Positions 23,453 to 34,610 of a stretch of DNA of 64,000 nt are shown one piece after another. The stretch is from Populus alba. Taxonomy: Eukaryota; Streptophyta; Magnoliopsida; Malpighiales; Salicaceae. Each line of letters starts with the position of its first letter. Position 1 is the first letter of the stretch. The translations under genes were made by a program, and so were the position numbers. A model generated the notes under the pieces. That model was not told the origin of the DNA and searched no databases. It was given only the letters and a program-made list of their open reading frames with translations. Where the stretch lies: assembly GCF_005239225.2 (NCBI RefSeq), contig NC_133293.1, forward strand, positions 1,240,001 through 1,304,000, in the 5' to 3' direction.

Positions 23453-23793
23453 TGTTATTACCTATTTTTCACCTCATAAAAAATTAAGAAAAAAAACTCC
23501 AAAATGCAAGAGAACATATATGAAGAAAACCTAGAGGATTGCCCAAGATTGGTGGTGGATGACCAAGATGACAAGTGGAAAAGTTGGAGGATCAAAACAT
23601 ATAAAATTAGCAATATATATTGATAACCTAATTCTGATTGACAAAAGGCCCTATTGGTGAAAATCTATTTATTTTAGGGCAAATAAATACAAATTTGAAT
23701 AGATAATGATTCAATGAGAATTTTAGAAGGCTTAATTAATTTTATTGAGGACTTAATTACAAGAAAAATTGAATTTTGAAGTTAATTCAGGTT
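23453..23793 (+). repeat. Start of a degraded Tat-type LTR, cut by a nested LTR
   Basis: TGTTATTACCTATTTTTCAC and what follows match 15113-15470. Homology stops at AGGTTT, where the next LTR (23794) begins. The younger LTR therefore inserted into this older one. Confidence 0.7.
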
Positions 23794-26291
23794 TCTTGTA
23801 ACTTATTTTTGGGTCCCCACACAAATGAAAAAAATAAAATAATAAAAATAAATAATAAAATAAAAATAAAAATAAAAATAAATATATAGCCGGAAAAAAA
23901 ATTATAAAAATAATAGGAGGCTGGAGCGCTTAAAAAATAGTCAGAAAAATTGATTAAGGAGGTTCAAAAATACAAATATTGAAATTTTGACAATATATAC
24001 TTGAATGATGAGAGCCTTATTGGAAAAGAAAATTCAATTTGAGGAGAAAAGTCTAAAATTAGAGGTTTATAGACTCAATTGGATTTTAATGAAGGTTTAA
24101 TTGAATTTATAGATGGTTTAATGGCAAGAAAAATTGATTTTTAAGTCAATTTGGACCTTAATTGGAAGAAATTAAAGTTCAGGGGTCAAAACATAATTTT
24201 AAAGAGTTGATATGGTCAAATCAGGGGCTTAATTGCATGAATATTGAAGTTTGGTGACCAATTAAGGACTTCATGGTATAAATCCAAAATCAAGGACCGA
24301 ACTGGAAAAGGCGTGTAAATATAGGAACTGAAATTGATTGAATCAGGGACCAAATTGAATAAATTTAAAGTTTATTAATCAATTGAGAGTCAAAATGCAC
24401 AAATTCAAAACCAAGGACTAAAATGAAAAAGGAGGCCAATTATAGGTGTGACGATTGAAGTTGGCAGGGATGCAATTGAATTAATTCTTGAAATCAAAAT
24501 TACATTTGAGGACTTAAACGAACAAAGGATAAATTAAGGATTGATTTGGAAGTAGACGTGCTGGACATGTAGCAGGGGAAAAAGGAAACTTTTGTTTTTT
24601 TCTTCTTTACTCCTTCCTACCGCATGCTCTACCAAAGCCCAAAGCCCCACGCCCCTTCATGATGAAACCAACGAAGTTGCACCCTACAATCCACACCTAT
24701 TGGCCACCTCGTCTGGCACTGTGATAGGGCAGGAAGGTGCCGCTCCCCATATGCAGCGATAGGGGGGCAATAGGGACGCCCTCACTCCCCTTTTCCCTAT
24801 AAATACGACTCTCAACACCAGCACATGAGAGAAAAGAAATGAAAAGGAAAGGAACCGAAGAAGGAGAGAAGACAGAGAGAATAGAAAAGAGAGGAAGGAA
24901 AGATTATGGGGAAGCTCAAAATCGGGGGGGGGAATTTGAGAGAGAAATAAACAGGAGAGCAAGGAGTATAAAGAGGGAAAACACTTAACAACGAAAGAAG
25001 AGGAAGAAAAACGACACACTAGAAGAGAGGGGAAGAGCAATAACCTCTCTCTTCGCTGCTTGAAGTTGTCGTCTATGAGCCACGATACCGCCACTAGCCT
25101 CCACCGCAGAACCGCCAGTGAAGCAGCCAGACCAGCAAGGCACTGCCTTTTCCGTGCTAGGTACCTCTTCTTTCCCTTCCACTTTTACTTCGTTTTTGGC
25201 ATAGGTGTCTCCTGCATGCAGAACGATATTCTTTCTGCTTGTAGGAGGATGGGAGGGGGGAAATAACCCCCCCTATTTTTTCTTTTCTGGCCCAACCCTT
25301 ATGTTTGGGTGGGGTCCTGCCCAGACCCAAAACAGTAGAGTGAACTGTTGGGCCGAGATCGGCCTAGTTAGCAGGGTCGGCCCAGCCCACATAATTATAA
25401 TATTATATTATATATTATAATGTTTAATATATATATATATTAAAAAAATTCTGAAAAATCCTTAAAAAGTTAGTTGATTTTCTTGCATATATATATATAT
25501 ATATTATCAAAATTGCTTAATACTGGTTTGTATTTTTATACCATAAAGATACAAATCCAATATTAAAAATATCTGATTTTTGTCAAAACATTGCAAAACA
25601 AATTTTGTAAAAACAAAAAAATATATTTTGTTTTTCTTGCATACGACCAAGTCTCTCAAAGATAAGAAAAATCATCACATCGTATTTTCATACAACAAAA
25701 AAAATCATTTTGTTTTTTATACATAAAACACAAAAAAATTAAAAAAAAAAAAAGGTTTTAGCATGCACTTTGGCTTTAATAACAAGTTTGTTAGCGCTAT
25801 GAGAACTAGACCAGTATTTTCAAAAATTCTAAAAAAATATTTGTCTTTTTTTAGTATCTGGGATTATGAATTTATACATAAAATGTATTTCTGATATTAA
25901 AAATATAGTTTTATATAGACGTTAGAATGACTAGATTTTTACCTGATAAGATAAGGACCTTCTTATTGAGAAGCACTTTTCTTGAACCATAGATAGACCA
26001 ATAATTAAAAATATAATAACATCTTAGCTTTTTATCAGACAATCAAACAATGCAGCTTACCTTAGATAAGGCGTATTTGGGGTGCTAATACCTTCTCTTT
26101 ACGCAGTCAGTCCTAGTACTCGATCTCTAAGACTAGTTAGGGTTCCTAGTGATCAAAATACTAGGTGGCGAATTCCATTCCATTTTTCACCGATAAAAAA
26201 CAAGAATTTCTTGTCTCCCCATATTTTCCAAATAGATACATACATTTAGATTGAAGTGGAATATTCGTCGCGACGTCGCACACATGTGATA
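23794..26291 (+). repeat. 5' LTR of the truncated Tat-like element
   Basis: The start (CTTGTAACTTATTTTTGGGT) and the end (GTCGCGACGTCGCACACATG, GTGATA) align with the start and end of the solo LTR at 40881-43703. Internal landmarks occur in the same order in both: a U3 of AAGGACCAA-type phrases, TATA box CCCTATAAATAC near 24795, a purine-rich leader, the GCATGCAGAA hairpin remnant near 25215, GGGCCGAGATCGGCC near 25350, and GGCGTATTTGGGGTGCTAAT near 26070. Confidence 0.85.
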
Positions 26292-26294
26292 GAA

Positions 26295-26312
26295 TGACAA
26301 CTCCACTAGGGA
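26295..26312 (+). other. Primer binding site of the Tat-like element
   Basis: TGACAACTCCACTAGGGA directly follows the LTR. Related plant Gypsy elements have TGGCGACTCCACTGGGGA here, which I recall as an arginine-tRNA-type PBS. Three G-to-A changes fit decay of methylated DNA. Confidence 0.65.
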
Positions 26313-26806
26313 CTTTGTAGACTAAGCTTTGTTTTTGTTTGATTTGTTTGTGTTTTCATGTGTTTATTGTTAGTTTGTCTTTCCTTTTGTTATTTTCTTA
26401 TATTTTTTAAATAAATTAAACATACTATTCATGCATTATATAGAACTATCTCATATATCACATACTTTGATTTTGAGAAGCACACACAAGCCTTAAGTTA
26501 GGTGGGGGATTAGCAATTTGCTCTAGGACTATTGGTCAGGGTTTAGATGCGTGAAACACCCAACTCATATCTTTGTGCTTGCTTGATAATGGTGGGCATA
26601 CGTGCCTTAATTGTTTCTTTCAACGCCTCCATACTGTCTTTACGAAGAATGTCACTGGGCAGATATGAGACCCTTTAAAGACCAGGTAGAAAACCTACCC
26701 ATTATCACTAAATAAATAAAGCTTGTCCTTAGGATATGTATCTTACTTTTATTTGCATCAATATTAATAATGTTGAATTCATCAATCCAGGTTTTGAGCT
26801 GAAATC

Positions 26807-28100
26807 ATGACTAAGTACCTATCTTTCCAAGAGTTTGGGCAAGAATCTGAGTTGACTCAAGTAGCTGAAGGAAAATGTCCAAGAATCGATGCTAACGAGT
26901 TACCTTACATTACCAAGATAAATCACATGGTAAATGACTTAAGGAAGTTATTGTCTATTATGGAATATATTAATGAGACTCTTTTTGAAAGGCGATATGG
27001 GAGAATTGCACAAGAAATGAGGTTACCCGTACAAGCAGCAACAATCAAAGCCTTACTGAATTTTTAGGATCCTAGTTATCGGTGTTTTACCTTCGGGAAT
27101 ATTGATATGACACCTACCTTGGAGGAATGCGAGAGGATTCTAGATTTTCCAAACAACAGCCACAAGATTTACTTAAGGCAAAGATTTGAAGACACAACTT
27201 CGAAGGTAGTCAGTTTATTAGGCCTGGAAAAGATCAGCCAATGTAGAGTCACCGAGGGGGGGTTTAAATGGAAGGTCATTGAAGCTCAAATGAAGAAAAA
27301 TGTTGAAGAAGGCAAGTTGGGAGATGAACGATAAGGTTGGTGGCCTTTACCATCTTTGGACTAGTATTGTTCCCTTCCGAAATCGGTGGCATCAGTTTAG
27401 AAGCCACAAATGTCTTCATAGAATACGAGCATGACCAGATCAATCCCTCTTTAGCCATTTTAGGAGAAATCATGTTATCACTCAACCACTGCAAAACACA
27501 TGGAAAAGGAGCCATAAGATGTTGCATCCCTATGTTGTATTAATGGATTATCAGTCATATTGAAACATCAATGGACATCTTTAACAACTTCTGGTGGTTT
27601 GACCTGCGACTATTAAAAGTTACCATAGATGAGACTTAGAAGAACTGGGATGAGAAAGCATGGATAGATAAATATGCAGCATTGCTAAGGAGCAACTTCA
27701 AATGGAAAGCACCGTGGATGAACAACGCTATCTGCATAATGAGATGTGGAAGCAAGATATGGGTTCCTCTGATTGGTGTAACTAGATACATCGGTTATGC
27801 ACCCGCACTTGTAACAAAGCAGTTGGGTGGAATGCAACACACACCAAGAACTCTGGGTTTAGCCGATTTCATAGGTTTATTCAAGCACCAACCATTCCTC
27901 GAACAGATAGAACTTATCCGACAAGATTGGGAAAGACCCTTTTATGGTAAAAAAGGAAGAAGGGAGCAATTTTGAAACATCATTTAGCCATAATTATGTA
28001 GTTTGGAGGAATGAAGAGCTTTCTGAAGTGAGGGGTTTCTCAACACTAAAACATCCAGAATCAACAATAGAGAAACCAAAAAGGAAAAAGGACTAATAAT
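26807..28100 (+). pseudogene. Tat-type gag (DUF7745-like) pseudogene
   Basis: Successive frames read MTKYLSFQEFGQESELTQ, then DPSYRCFTFGNIDMTPTLEE, VAFTIFGLVLFPSEIGG, AILGEIMLSLNHCKTHGKGA, and WKAPWMNNAICIMRCGSK. The pattern (D-P-x-Y-R-C-F-T-F-G, L-V-A-F-x-x-x-G-L-V-L-F-P) is that of the gag-like domain in Tat/Ogre polyproteins, often annotated in plant genomes as a stand-alone gene. In-frame stops occur at 27065 (TAG), 27541 (TAA), near 27638 (TAG) and at 27973. A frameshift lies between 27330 and 27340. Not a host gene. Confidence 0.75.
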
Positions 28101-28259
28101 AATTCTTCATTTGGTGAACTTTTAATATTTTTAATAATTTTTTTGAAAAGCAAAAACAAACAGGGTCTAAAAGTTCACCCTCGAGTTCAAACATTAAAAA
28201 ATAATTAAGATAAGAAATGATTATTTCAATTATATAGTCTAGGACCATTGGTCCTTCCC

Positions 28260-28700
28260 ATAAAAAAAAAAAAAAACAAGTAATGGCTATTTAGAGTTAG
28301 AAGTGAGCAAAACAATCAAAAAACAGATTAAATCGAGAAAAATGAAAAAAAACTAACCAAAAAAACCAAACCATGAAAAAAAACTGATTGAAACGATTAC
28401 AATTTTAAGAAAACTGACCAGTTCGGTTCGATTTCGGTTTTATAAGCCTGAAACTGAAAAAACCAAAGCGAACTGAACCCAAACTAAAAAAAATAGAAAA
28501 AAACAAGGCCAAACAAGAAAAAACCAAGCTAAATTGAAAAAACCGAGCCAAACTGGTTTTTGTCCTAAAAAACTGAACCAAACTGAAACCGTCAGTTTGA
28601 ACCGGTTTCAGTTTTTTTTTTTTTTAAATTCGGTTTGGTTAGTTTTCTTTAATAAAAACCAAACCGAACCGAAAATAATCATCCCTATTCAAGGTGGTTG
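28260..28700. repeat. Low-complexity AACCGAAC/GGTTTGG-rich repeat
   Basis: The stretch is built from short variants of AAACCAAACC, AACTGAACC and GGTTTCGGTTTT, on both strands, ending AAACCGAACCGAAAATAATC. It can fold back on itself in part. No coding capacity. It resembles a dispersed plant repeat but I cannot name the family. Confidence 0.6.
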
Positions 28701-29069
28701 AATTATATTTGCTCCATCATATCTTCTATTTTTCATTTCGTATCCTTAACCTTAATTATCATCTCCTTGTATTTTAATTTGTCCATGTACATAATTATAG
28801 TAACATAGTTGAGTATTATTAGTCCAAGAGTAACCAACTCCATTAATTTTTCTTGAAAAAATTCACCTTTTTAAACCTATGGAGAATTAGTGAACAATAA
28901 CTGAGAGTGGAGAGGGGACCGTTTAATGAAAGAGTCGATGAACTTCAATGACCTAAAAGCTTGAAATTGTGAGAGCTAGAATTAGTTTTTCCCTCATAAT
29001 ATATTACGCACTAAAATCGTATGTGTATTGTTTGGGAATTTTATCGAAAGGGCAACCACATGTGACTTA
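28701..29069. other. Intergenic, no feature recognised
   Basis: Unique-looking AT-rich sequence with no coding frame or paired repeats. Confidence 0.4.
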
Positions 29070-29907
29070 GAGTATGTTTGGTATTGCAGTAGTTGTTATA
29101 GTTGTAGTTTGAAAAAAGTTATTTTTATAAAAAGTACTTTTAATTGAGGTTGGTTTGAAAAAATAGGTGTTTGGTTAAAACTATGGTTGAAATTGAGGTT
29201 GAAGAAAAGATAATTTAATGTGTTTAGTTAAGAATGCTTTTGAAATTGAGGTTATAAAATAATTTTAAAAATATATATATATATATATATATAATATTAA
29301 TATTGATGGTTTTAAATTTAAATATTGTAGAATTAATTATTCCTATTACATCATGAAATAAATAATACTTTATATAAAATATTTTTTATTATTCCATTAA
29401 ACTATTTATAATTTCATTACATACAAAATTCATCCGATAAGAACTACAGTTTTCATAATTTTTTGAGCGTGTAATAAAATATTATCAGATATAAAATTGA
29501 TATTACAGTGTGAGTAAATTTAATTCACTCTATACTAGTTTTTCAGGAAAAAAAAGTGAATGAACTTAATTCACTCTAAACTAGTTTTTTTTTTTTTAAA
29601 AAATATTAATAAAATTAACACACTGTAAAAAAAATATATGTGAACACTGCAAGTGAATTGCACTTATTTTTTAAAGTGAACAGTGTACAAATGTACACTG
29701 TTGATGCTAATTGCACTTTCAGTGAACAGTGCAATTAGCATGCACAGTGCGTGAAAAGCAAGATTTCTTTGCTTTTCATTAACAATGTTTCGGACACAAA
29801 AATTACGTGGGATCCATGCACAGTAAATTATTTTTTTTCATTACCAAACAGCTGCAAACTGTATTTTAATTAAAACACAGCCGTAGCCATGTAAATAAAC
29901 AGCCTCT
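29070..29907. mobile_element. Possible nonautonomous DNA transposon (about 840 bp)
   Basis: The left end AGAGTATGTTTGGTATTGCA and the right end (reverse complement AGAGGCTGTTTATTTACATG, GGCTACGGCTG) are imperfect inverted repeats. Inside are short direct repeats of GTGAACAGTG-type and TTAATTCACTCTA-type sequence. No transposase. No clear target duplication could be assigned, so limits are provisional. Confidence 0.45.
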
Positions 29908-31292
29908 TAATTTGTTCGTGGGGTGTGAGGTTCATTACAAGTTACCTTATCAAAAGAGGGTCATGAGTTTTGTTAAATCACAAATAAAAAAAAAAACACT
30001 TTTCCACCATTCATTTGATAGTGAACCCTCAATAATATAAGTTTAAAATATTTATTTAAGTCAAACCCAATCTCAGTTAAGTTTTAATCAGGTTATTTAT
30101 TGATTTATTTAGTTAATTAGATTTAATTAAATTAATTTATATATGATTTGATTTAAAACCTAATTTATATTATATACCATGTTAATATAATATTAGTTTT
30201 AAAAAAATTCCAATAGAGTTTTAACTTTTCTTAAATTGGTTTTTGAACATGAGCTTGCCCATGATGGACAACCCAATCCATATCCAAATCCAACAACAAT
30301 TAAAAAAATTATTATTGTTTTGATTATTATGTCATCCATTTGTACAAAATAATAACAAAAACTAAAACAATTAAATGTGGGCTACTGTTTATATGAAATA
30401 ATGAAAACACTTGTTTATTTTTTCTTTTTTTAGTTTTGATTTTTTTTCATAGAACCTTTCTATAGCCTAATTAGCTAAAATTATGGTAGAAATACTACAT
30501 TAAAAGATAAAAGACTAAAAATGTAATACATTGAAGAAAATATATTGACTAACTTCAAATGCACAACAATTTTTATTTTGATAAAAAAAATTATTTTTAT
30601 TTATTTTTTAATTCATATGTTTGAGAGAGGATAGAGAAGCTCGTCGAAAAATAATAGCAGAGAGAGGAAGTTGTTAATTGTCATGATTCTAACAACCAAA
30701 ATTATCAAGTTTGGTGTAAAAAAGTTCTATTTGATTAGAGAAGTTTGATGGTATTGATTTTTTTTTTTTAAAACATGTTGAGATCAATAGATCAAGTTTG
30801 GTTTTGATTTTTGAGATTTAATTAATTTTTTTAGTTATTTTGAGGTATTTTGCAATTGTAAGGTAGTTTGTATGGTGTGTTTGATATGTTTTTGGATGAA
30901 ATGAATTGAAACAAGGATTTTAGAGAAAACCTTACCCTAGATTTTCTAGTTACCATGGGCAAAATCAAATGACAAGTTATCTACCACTATAAGCAAAGAA
31001 TCTACCACTATAGGCAAAGATGACAAGTTATCTACCACTATAGGCAATCCACCACCTATTTAATAAAATAAAAAAAAGGAGTGAACAACCTATGAAAAGA
31101 ATAATAATAAACAAAACTCTAGCGTGTCTAGACTTTTTAATTTAGGTCAAGCTCACATGTCTAACCAGTTTTTGTTTTTAATTAATATACATTTACAGTT
31201 TTTTTACAATTAATTAATTAATTTAAAATATATTAATTCATTAAACTCTTAATCAATTAAAAATATATTTTAGATGTTATTTTATTAGATAC
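29908..31292. other. AT-rich intergenic sequence, no gene recognised
   Basis: A short local duplication, ACAAGTTATCTACCACTATA, occurs near 30971 and 31022 with GGCAAAGA/GGCAATCC. Otherwise no structure was found. Confidence 0.5.
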
Positions 31293-31655
31293 TGTCACAC
31301 CCGACATCGGCGGCGACCCAAAAAAGAAATAAAATCTTTGATTATGGAAAAAAGAACAAATTACTGGCTTCTTGTTCTTTTAGAAAAAAAATATGTTTTA
31401 TTTGAGGAGTCGCCACCTAGTATTATGGTCACTAGGAACCTGCTAACTGGTCAAGAGAGATCTTATGGTACGGGACTGGTTGAGGCTAGGGAAGGTATTA
31501 GCACCCCTAGCGCACCCTACCTGAGGTAAGCTGCATTGCTGTTTTAATCTTAACTTGCTAAATTTTTTATTTGTGTGTAAGAACGTATGATATTATTGAC
31601 TCTAACTTCAATGAATAAACCTAAGAAATAAATTTAAATCAATGCAGGTATATTT

Positions 31656-31885
31656 CCAACTCTGGCGTCGGTAAATATTCACCATAAATAATTCTAATTA
31701 AAAAAATTCAACCACGAATAAATCCAACTCTGGCGTTGGTAAATATTCCACCACAAATAATTTCAATTAAAAATCCGACCACGAATAAATCCAACTCTGG
31801 CGTTGGTAAATATTCCACCACAAATAATTTCAATTAAAAATCCGACCACGAATAAATCCAACTCTTGCGTTGGTAAATATTCGTG
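31656..31885. repeat. 67-68-bp tandem repeat inside the LTR, about 3.4 units
   Basis: Units start with CCAACTCTGGCGT at 31656, 31724, 31791 and 31858 and include TAAATATTCCACCACAAATA and CGACCACGAATAAAT. Units two and three are nearly identical. Confidence 0.9.
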
Positions 31886-32077
31886 GCCCTTAAAAAAATT
31901 AAGACATGCAAAATTTTTGTCTACACTTTTTATTTTTTATATTTTTTTTATTATCTCTATTTTTTTTGGGCCGGGCTGGGCCAGGCCCAGCCCAGCATAA
32001 TTTCTTTGGGGCTGGGCCCAGCTCAGCCCATATGGGCTGGGCTATGCCCAGCCAGCCCGGTTGGGCTGTATCGAAGC

Positions 32078-32104
32078 GCACGCGTGAAGTGAATTCACGC
32101 GTGC
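32078..32104. other. Perfect 11-bp inverted repeat (hairpin) in the LTR
   Basis: GCACGCGTGAA and TTCACGCGTGC are separated by GTGAA. It is followed at once by a second hairpin at 32111-32143. Confidence 0.9.
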
Positions 32105-32110
32105 CTTGAG

Positions 32111-32143
32111 CTGTGCGAAGGTAATTAAATTACCTTCGCGCAG
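32111..32143. other. Near-perfect 16-bp inverted repeat (hairpin) in the LTR
   Basis: CTGTGCGAAGGTAATT and AATTACCTTCGCGCAG are complementary at 15 of 16 positions around a single central A. Confidence 0.9.
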
Positions 32144-33039
32144 TGTAATTGCAACTTGATTTGAACGAAAACAAAAAAAATGAAGAGGAACGGCGTACCT
32201 GCTCTGCGAGGCAATGAAGACGATGGTGAAGCTCTGGCTGACCGACACCACCTTTTCTCCTCTGCTCCGTCTTCTTCTTTCCTTTGCTTCTGTGTTCACT
32301 GATTGCTTTCGTGTTCCAGTAGATTTGAAAGGATGAAAAAAAAACCTTACAATGAAGACGCCGGTTTACTGTGGATGTCAATTGTTGAGTCTTCTTTCGT
32401 TTTTTCTGTTGCAGGGATAAAACAATGGCAGGGGCAATCCTTGTTTGTGTGTATGCTACCCTTTTCCTTCCTTGCTCTCTGCGTGTTGCTCTGCTTTTTC
32501 CTCTGTTTTTTTTTTTTCCTGATTTTTGGTTGTGTGTGATTGGATTCTGGGACTAAACAAAAGACCGGTTTAGCTCTCTGTCTACTTCCTTTTTGTTCAC
32601 TCTGCTTTTGGGTTTTTTGTTCTTTGTGTCTTTTGTGCTCTGGTTTTTGAGTTTTTTCTTTGTCTCTCCCTCCCCCCGCGAGGTCTTCTTTGCTTCGCTT
32701 TTATAGAGACAGCAGTAGCCTCGGTGGTGGTAACGGCTGGCCTCCCCTAAATGCTTCGTAACCGGCGCCTTCAATGGAGAAAACGTCCGCGCCAACGGAC
32801 GAAACGCTTCTGCCTTTAATGGCAGAGAGCCGTTGCAGAGACGGTGAACAGTTGTTGCAAAACGGCCTCATTTTACTGGCTGCGAATTTAGTCCTTGTGA
32901 TACTTCTAATTTTTGCAATCAAACCCCTGGTTAAAATATAATTAGATCCTTACATTTCTGCGCCATTTTCAAGTTGGTCCTTGGACTTTAACGTTTGCAA
33001 TTTGGACCCCAATTAAACTCTAAACTTTGATATTTCTTC

Positions 33040-33365
33040 AATTAAGTCCCTGATTTCATTAATTTAATTAAATCCAAGTCCAATTAAGTCTCAAAACTTA
33101 TCAATTCTCCAATTAACCCTTAATTGGATTAATTAAATCAATTCCAAGCTTAATTAAGTCTCAAAACTTATCAATTCTCCAATTAAATCCTTGATTGGAT
33201 GAATTAAATCAATTCCAAGCTTAATTAAGTCTCAAAACTTGTCAATTCCTCCAATTAAATCCTTGATTGGACGAACTAAAGGTCAATTCCAAGTTTAATT
33301 AAGTCTCAAATTTATCAATTCTTCAATAAAACCCTTAATTGGATGAATTAAAATTAATCCCAAGC
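33040..33365. repeat. 70-bp tandem repeat inside the LTR, 4-5 units
   Basis: AAGTCTCAAAACTTATCAAT recurs at 33086, 33156, 33226 and (variant) 33301, each followed by CCAATTAAATCCTTGATTGG-type sequence. This is the U3 side of the minus-strand LTR; the repeated phrase is the same kind that fills U3 in the other LTRs. Confidence 0.9.
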
Positions 33366-33569
33366 TTAATTAGATTAATTCCAAAGTTTAATTAAACTCC
33401 CAAAACTTCCAATCATGTTGACCCTTAACCCAAATTTTAATTCATTCTTCATTTATTTCATTTTACTTGCTTTTCATCATCATCATTATTATTTTTTCAT
33501 CAATTTTTTTATCCTTTTCAATAAATAAAATAATATAAAATAAAATGGTCAAAAAATTGGGTTATGACA

Positions 33570-33584
33570 GTTGCCCCCTCTTTA
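33570..33584 (-). other. Polypurine tract of the minus-strand Tat-like element
   Basis: On the minus strand AAAGAGGGGGCAAC abuts the LTR start TGTCATAACC. This fixes the orientation and the LTR boundary. Confidence 0.8.
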
Positions 33585-33950
33585 TAATATTTACTATAAA
33601 CAAAGATATTTAGAAAATTTATTTTCTTTTAGCTTTGTGTAGTAAAATTTATAAAGAAAAGTAGAGATACAGAGAGAACTTTTGCTTTTTTTTTTCTTTT
33701 TCTTGAAAAGTTCAAAAACAATAAATTGACACACAACCTTTACAGAGAGATGTCGAAATTAAGAAACAAGTCATTTGGAAGGCGACCCACCCTTTTTTTT
33801 TTTTTTTTTAAATGGATCAAATTATTTTGGGCAACCTGCCCGATGATAAAAGAAATGCGAAGAATTTCGTGAATGGTCTAATTGTTTCCAGTACACGCGG
33901 ACCTGCCCAATGATTAAAAAAAAAAATACGAGGATGATTTTTTTTTTTAG

Positions 33951-34299
33951 GATGGTCACATTGTAATGGGTTACCATGCCCAGATGGTCACATTGTAATG
34001 GGTTACCTGCCCAGTTGGTAGATTGTAATGAGTTACCTGCCCAGTTGGTCACATTGTAATGGGTTACCTGCCCAGTTGGTAGATTGTAAAAGGGTTTCTA
34101 CCTGCCTAGTTTGGTCACATTGTAATGGTCGTTACCTGCCCAGTTGGTAGCAATTGTAATGGTTTACCAGCCCAGTTGGTCACAATTGTAATGGAGTTCC
34201 TGCCCAGTTGGTCACATTATAATGGGTTACCTGCCCAGTTGGTATATTGTAATGGGTTACCAGCCCAGGTGGTCACATTGTAATGGGTTACCTGCCCAG
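33951..34299. repeat. Minisatellite, 11 units of about 31 bp
   Basis: The unit is TTGGTCACATTGTAATGGG plus TTACCTGCCCAG. Units alternate loosely between GGTCACATTG and GGTAGATTG variants, hinting at a 62-bp higher-order unit. Degenerate units (ACCTGCCCGATGAT, ACCTGCCCAATGAT) precede it. It lies in the 3' noncoding region of the Tat-like element. Confidence 0.95.
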
Positions 34300-34318
34300 T
34301 TAAAAGAGAAAGAAGGAA

Positions 34319-34610
34319 AGTGAGAGGCTCTAAGGCGCACTCAAAAGAGAGGTAGGATAGAAAAAGATGCACTACCTTTGATTGGTCGAGGGCTCGAAGG
34401 CCCGCTCGAAAAGATATAAAGTGAGGGCTCGAAGGCGCACTCAAAAGGAGATAGGATAGGAAATGCACTACCTTTAATGGTCGAGGGCTCGAAGGCGCGC
34501 TCGAAAAAGAATTGATAGGTGAGAGGCTCAAAGGCGCACTCGAAAGGAATTGAGGTGAGGGCTCGAAGGCGCACTCGAAAGGAGGTAGGATAGGAAATGC
34601 ACTACCCTCG
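34319..34610. repeat. Second minisatellite, GGCTCGAAGGCGCACTCGAA type
   Basis: GGCTCGAAGGCGCACTCGAA or a close variant occurs six times (near 34325, 34391, 34427, 34487, 34525 and 34560). AGGATAGGAAATGCACTACC and GGTCGAG occur between some of them, giving a composite period of about 100 bp. It directly follows the first array. Confidence 0.9.

Larger units (their letters stand above)
23794..28200 (+). mobile_element. Tat/Ogre-like Gypsy element, 5' part only
   Basis: A 5' LTR of about 2.5 kb is followed by a tRNA-type PBS and a decayed gag. The sequence loses retroelement character near 28200, before any protease or RT. No 3' LTR in the same orientation closes the element: the next plus-strand LTR, at 40881, has its own target duplication and is solo. 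The element is therefore 3'-truncated. Confidence 0.75.
31293..33569 (-). repeat. 3' LTR of the minus-strand Tat-like element
   Basis: On the minus strand it starts TGTCATAACCCAATTTTTTG and ends GGGTCGCCGCCGATGTCGGG, TGTGACA (2277 bp, TG...CA). The start matches the family start seen at 40881. It contains a TATA box (minus-strand CTCTATAAAAG near 32700), two hairpins (32078-32143), CCCAGCC/GGGCTGG-rich sequence (31965-32062), and two small tandem arrays. Confidence 0.85.

Noticed and set aside
26807..27975. Series of open frames that could be taken for a multi-exon host gene
   Set aside because: The translations match Tat-type gag, lie behind an LTR and PBS, and are broken by in-frame stops and a frameshift rather than by GT/AG introns.
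33951..34610. CRISPR-like array
   Set aside because: The repeats are contiguous with no unique spacers and lie inside a plant retroelement. They are minisatellites.
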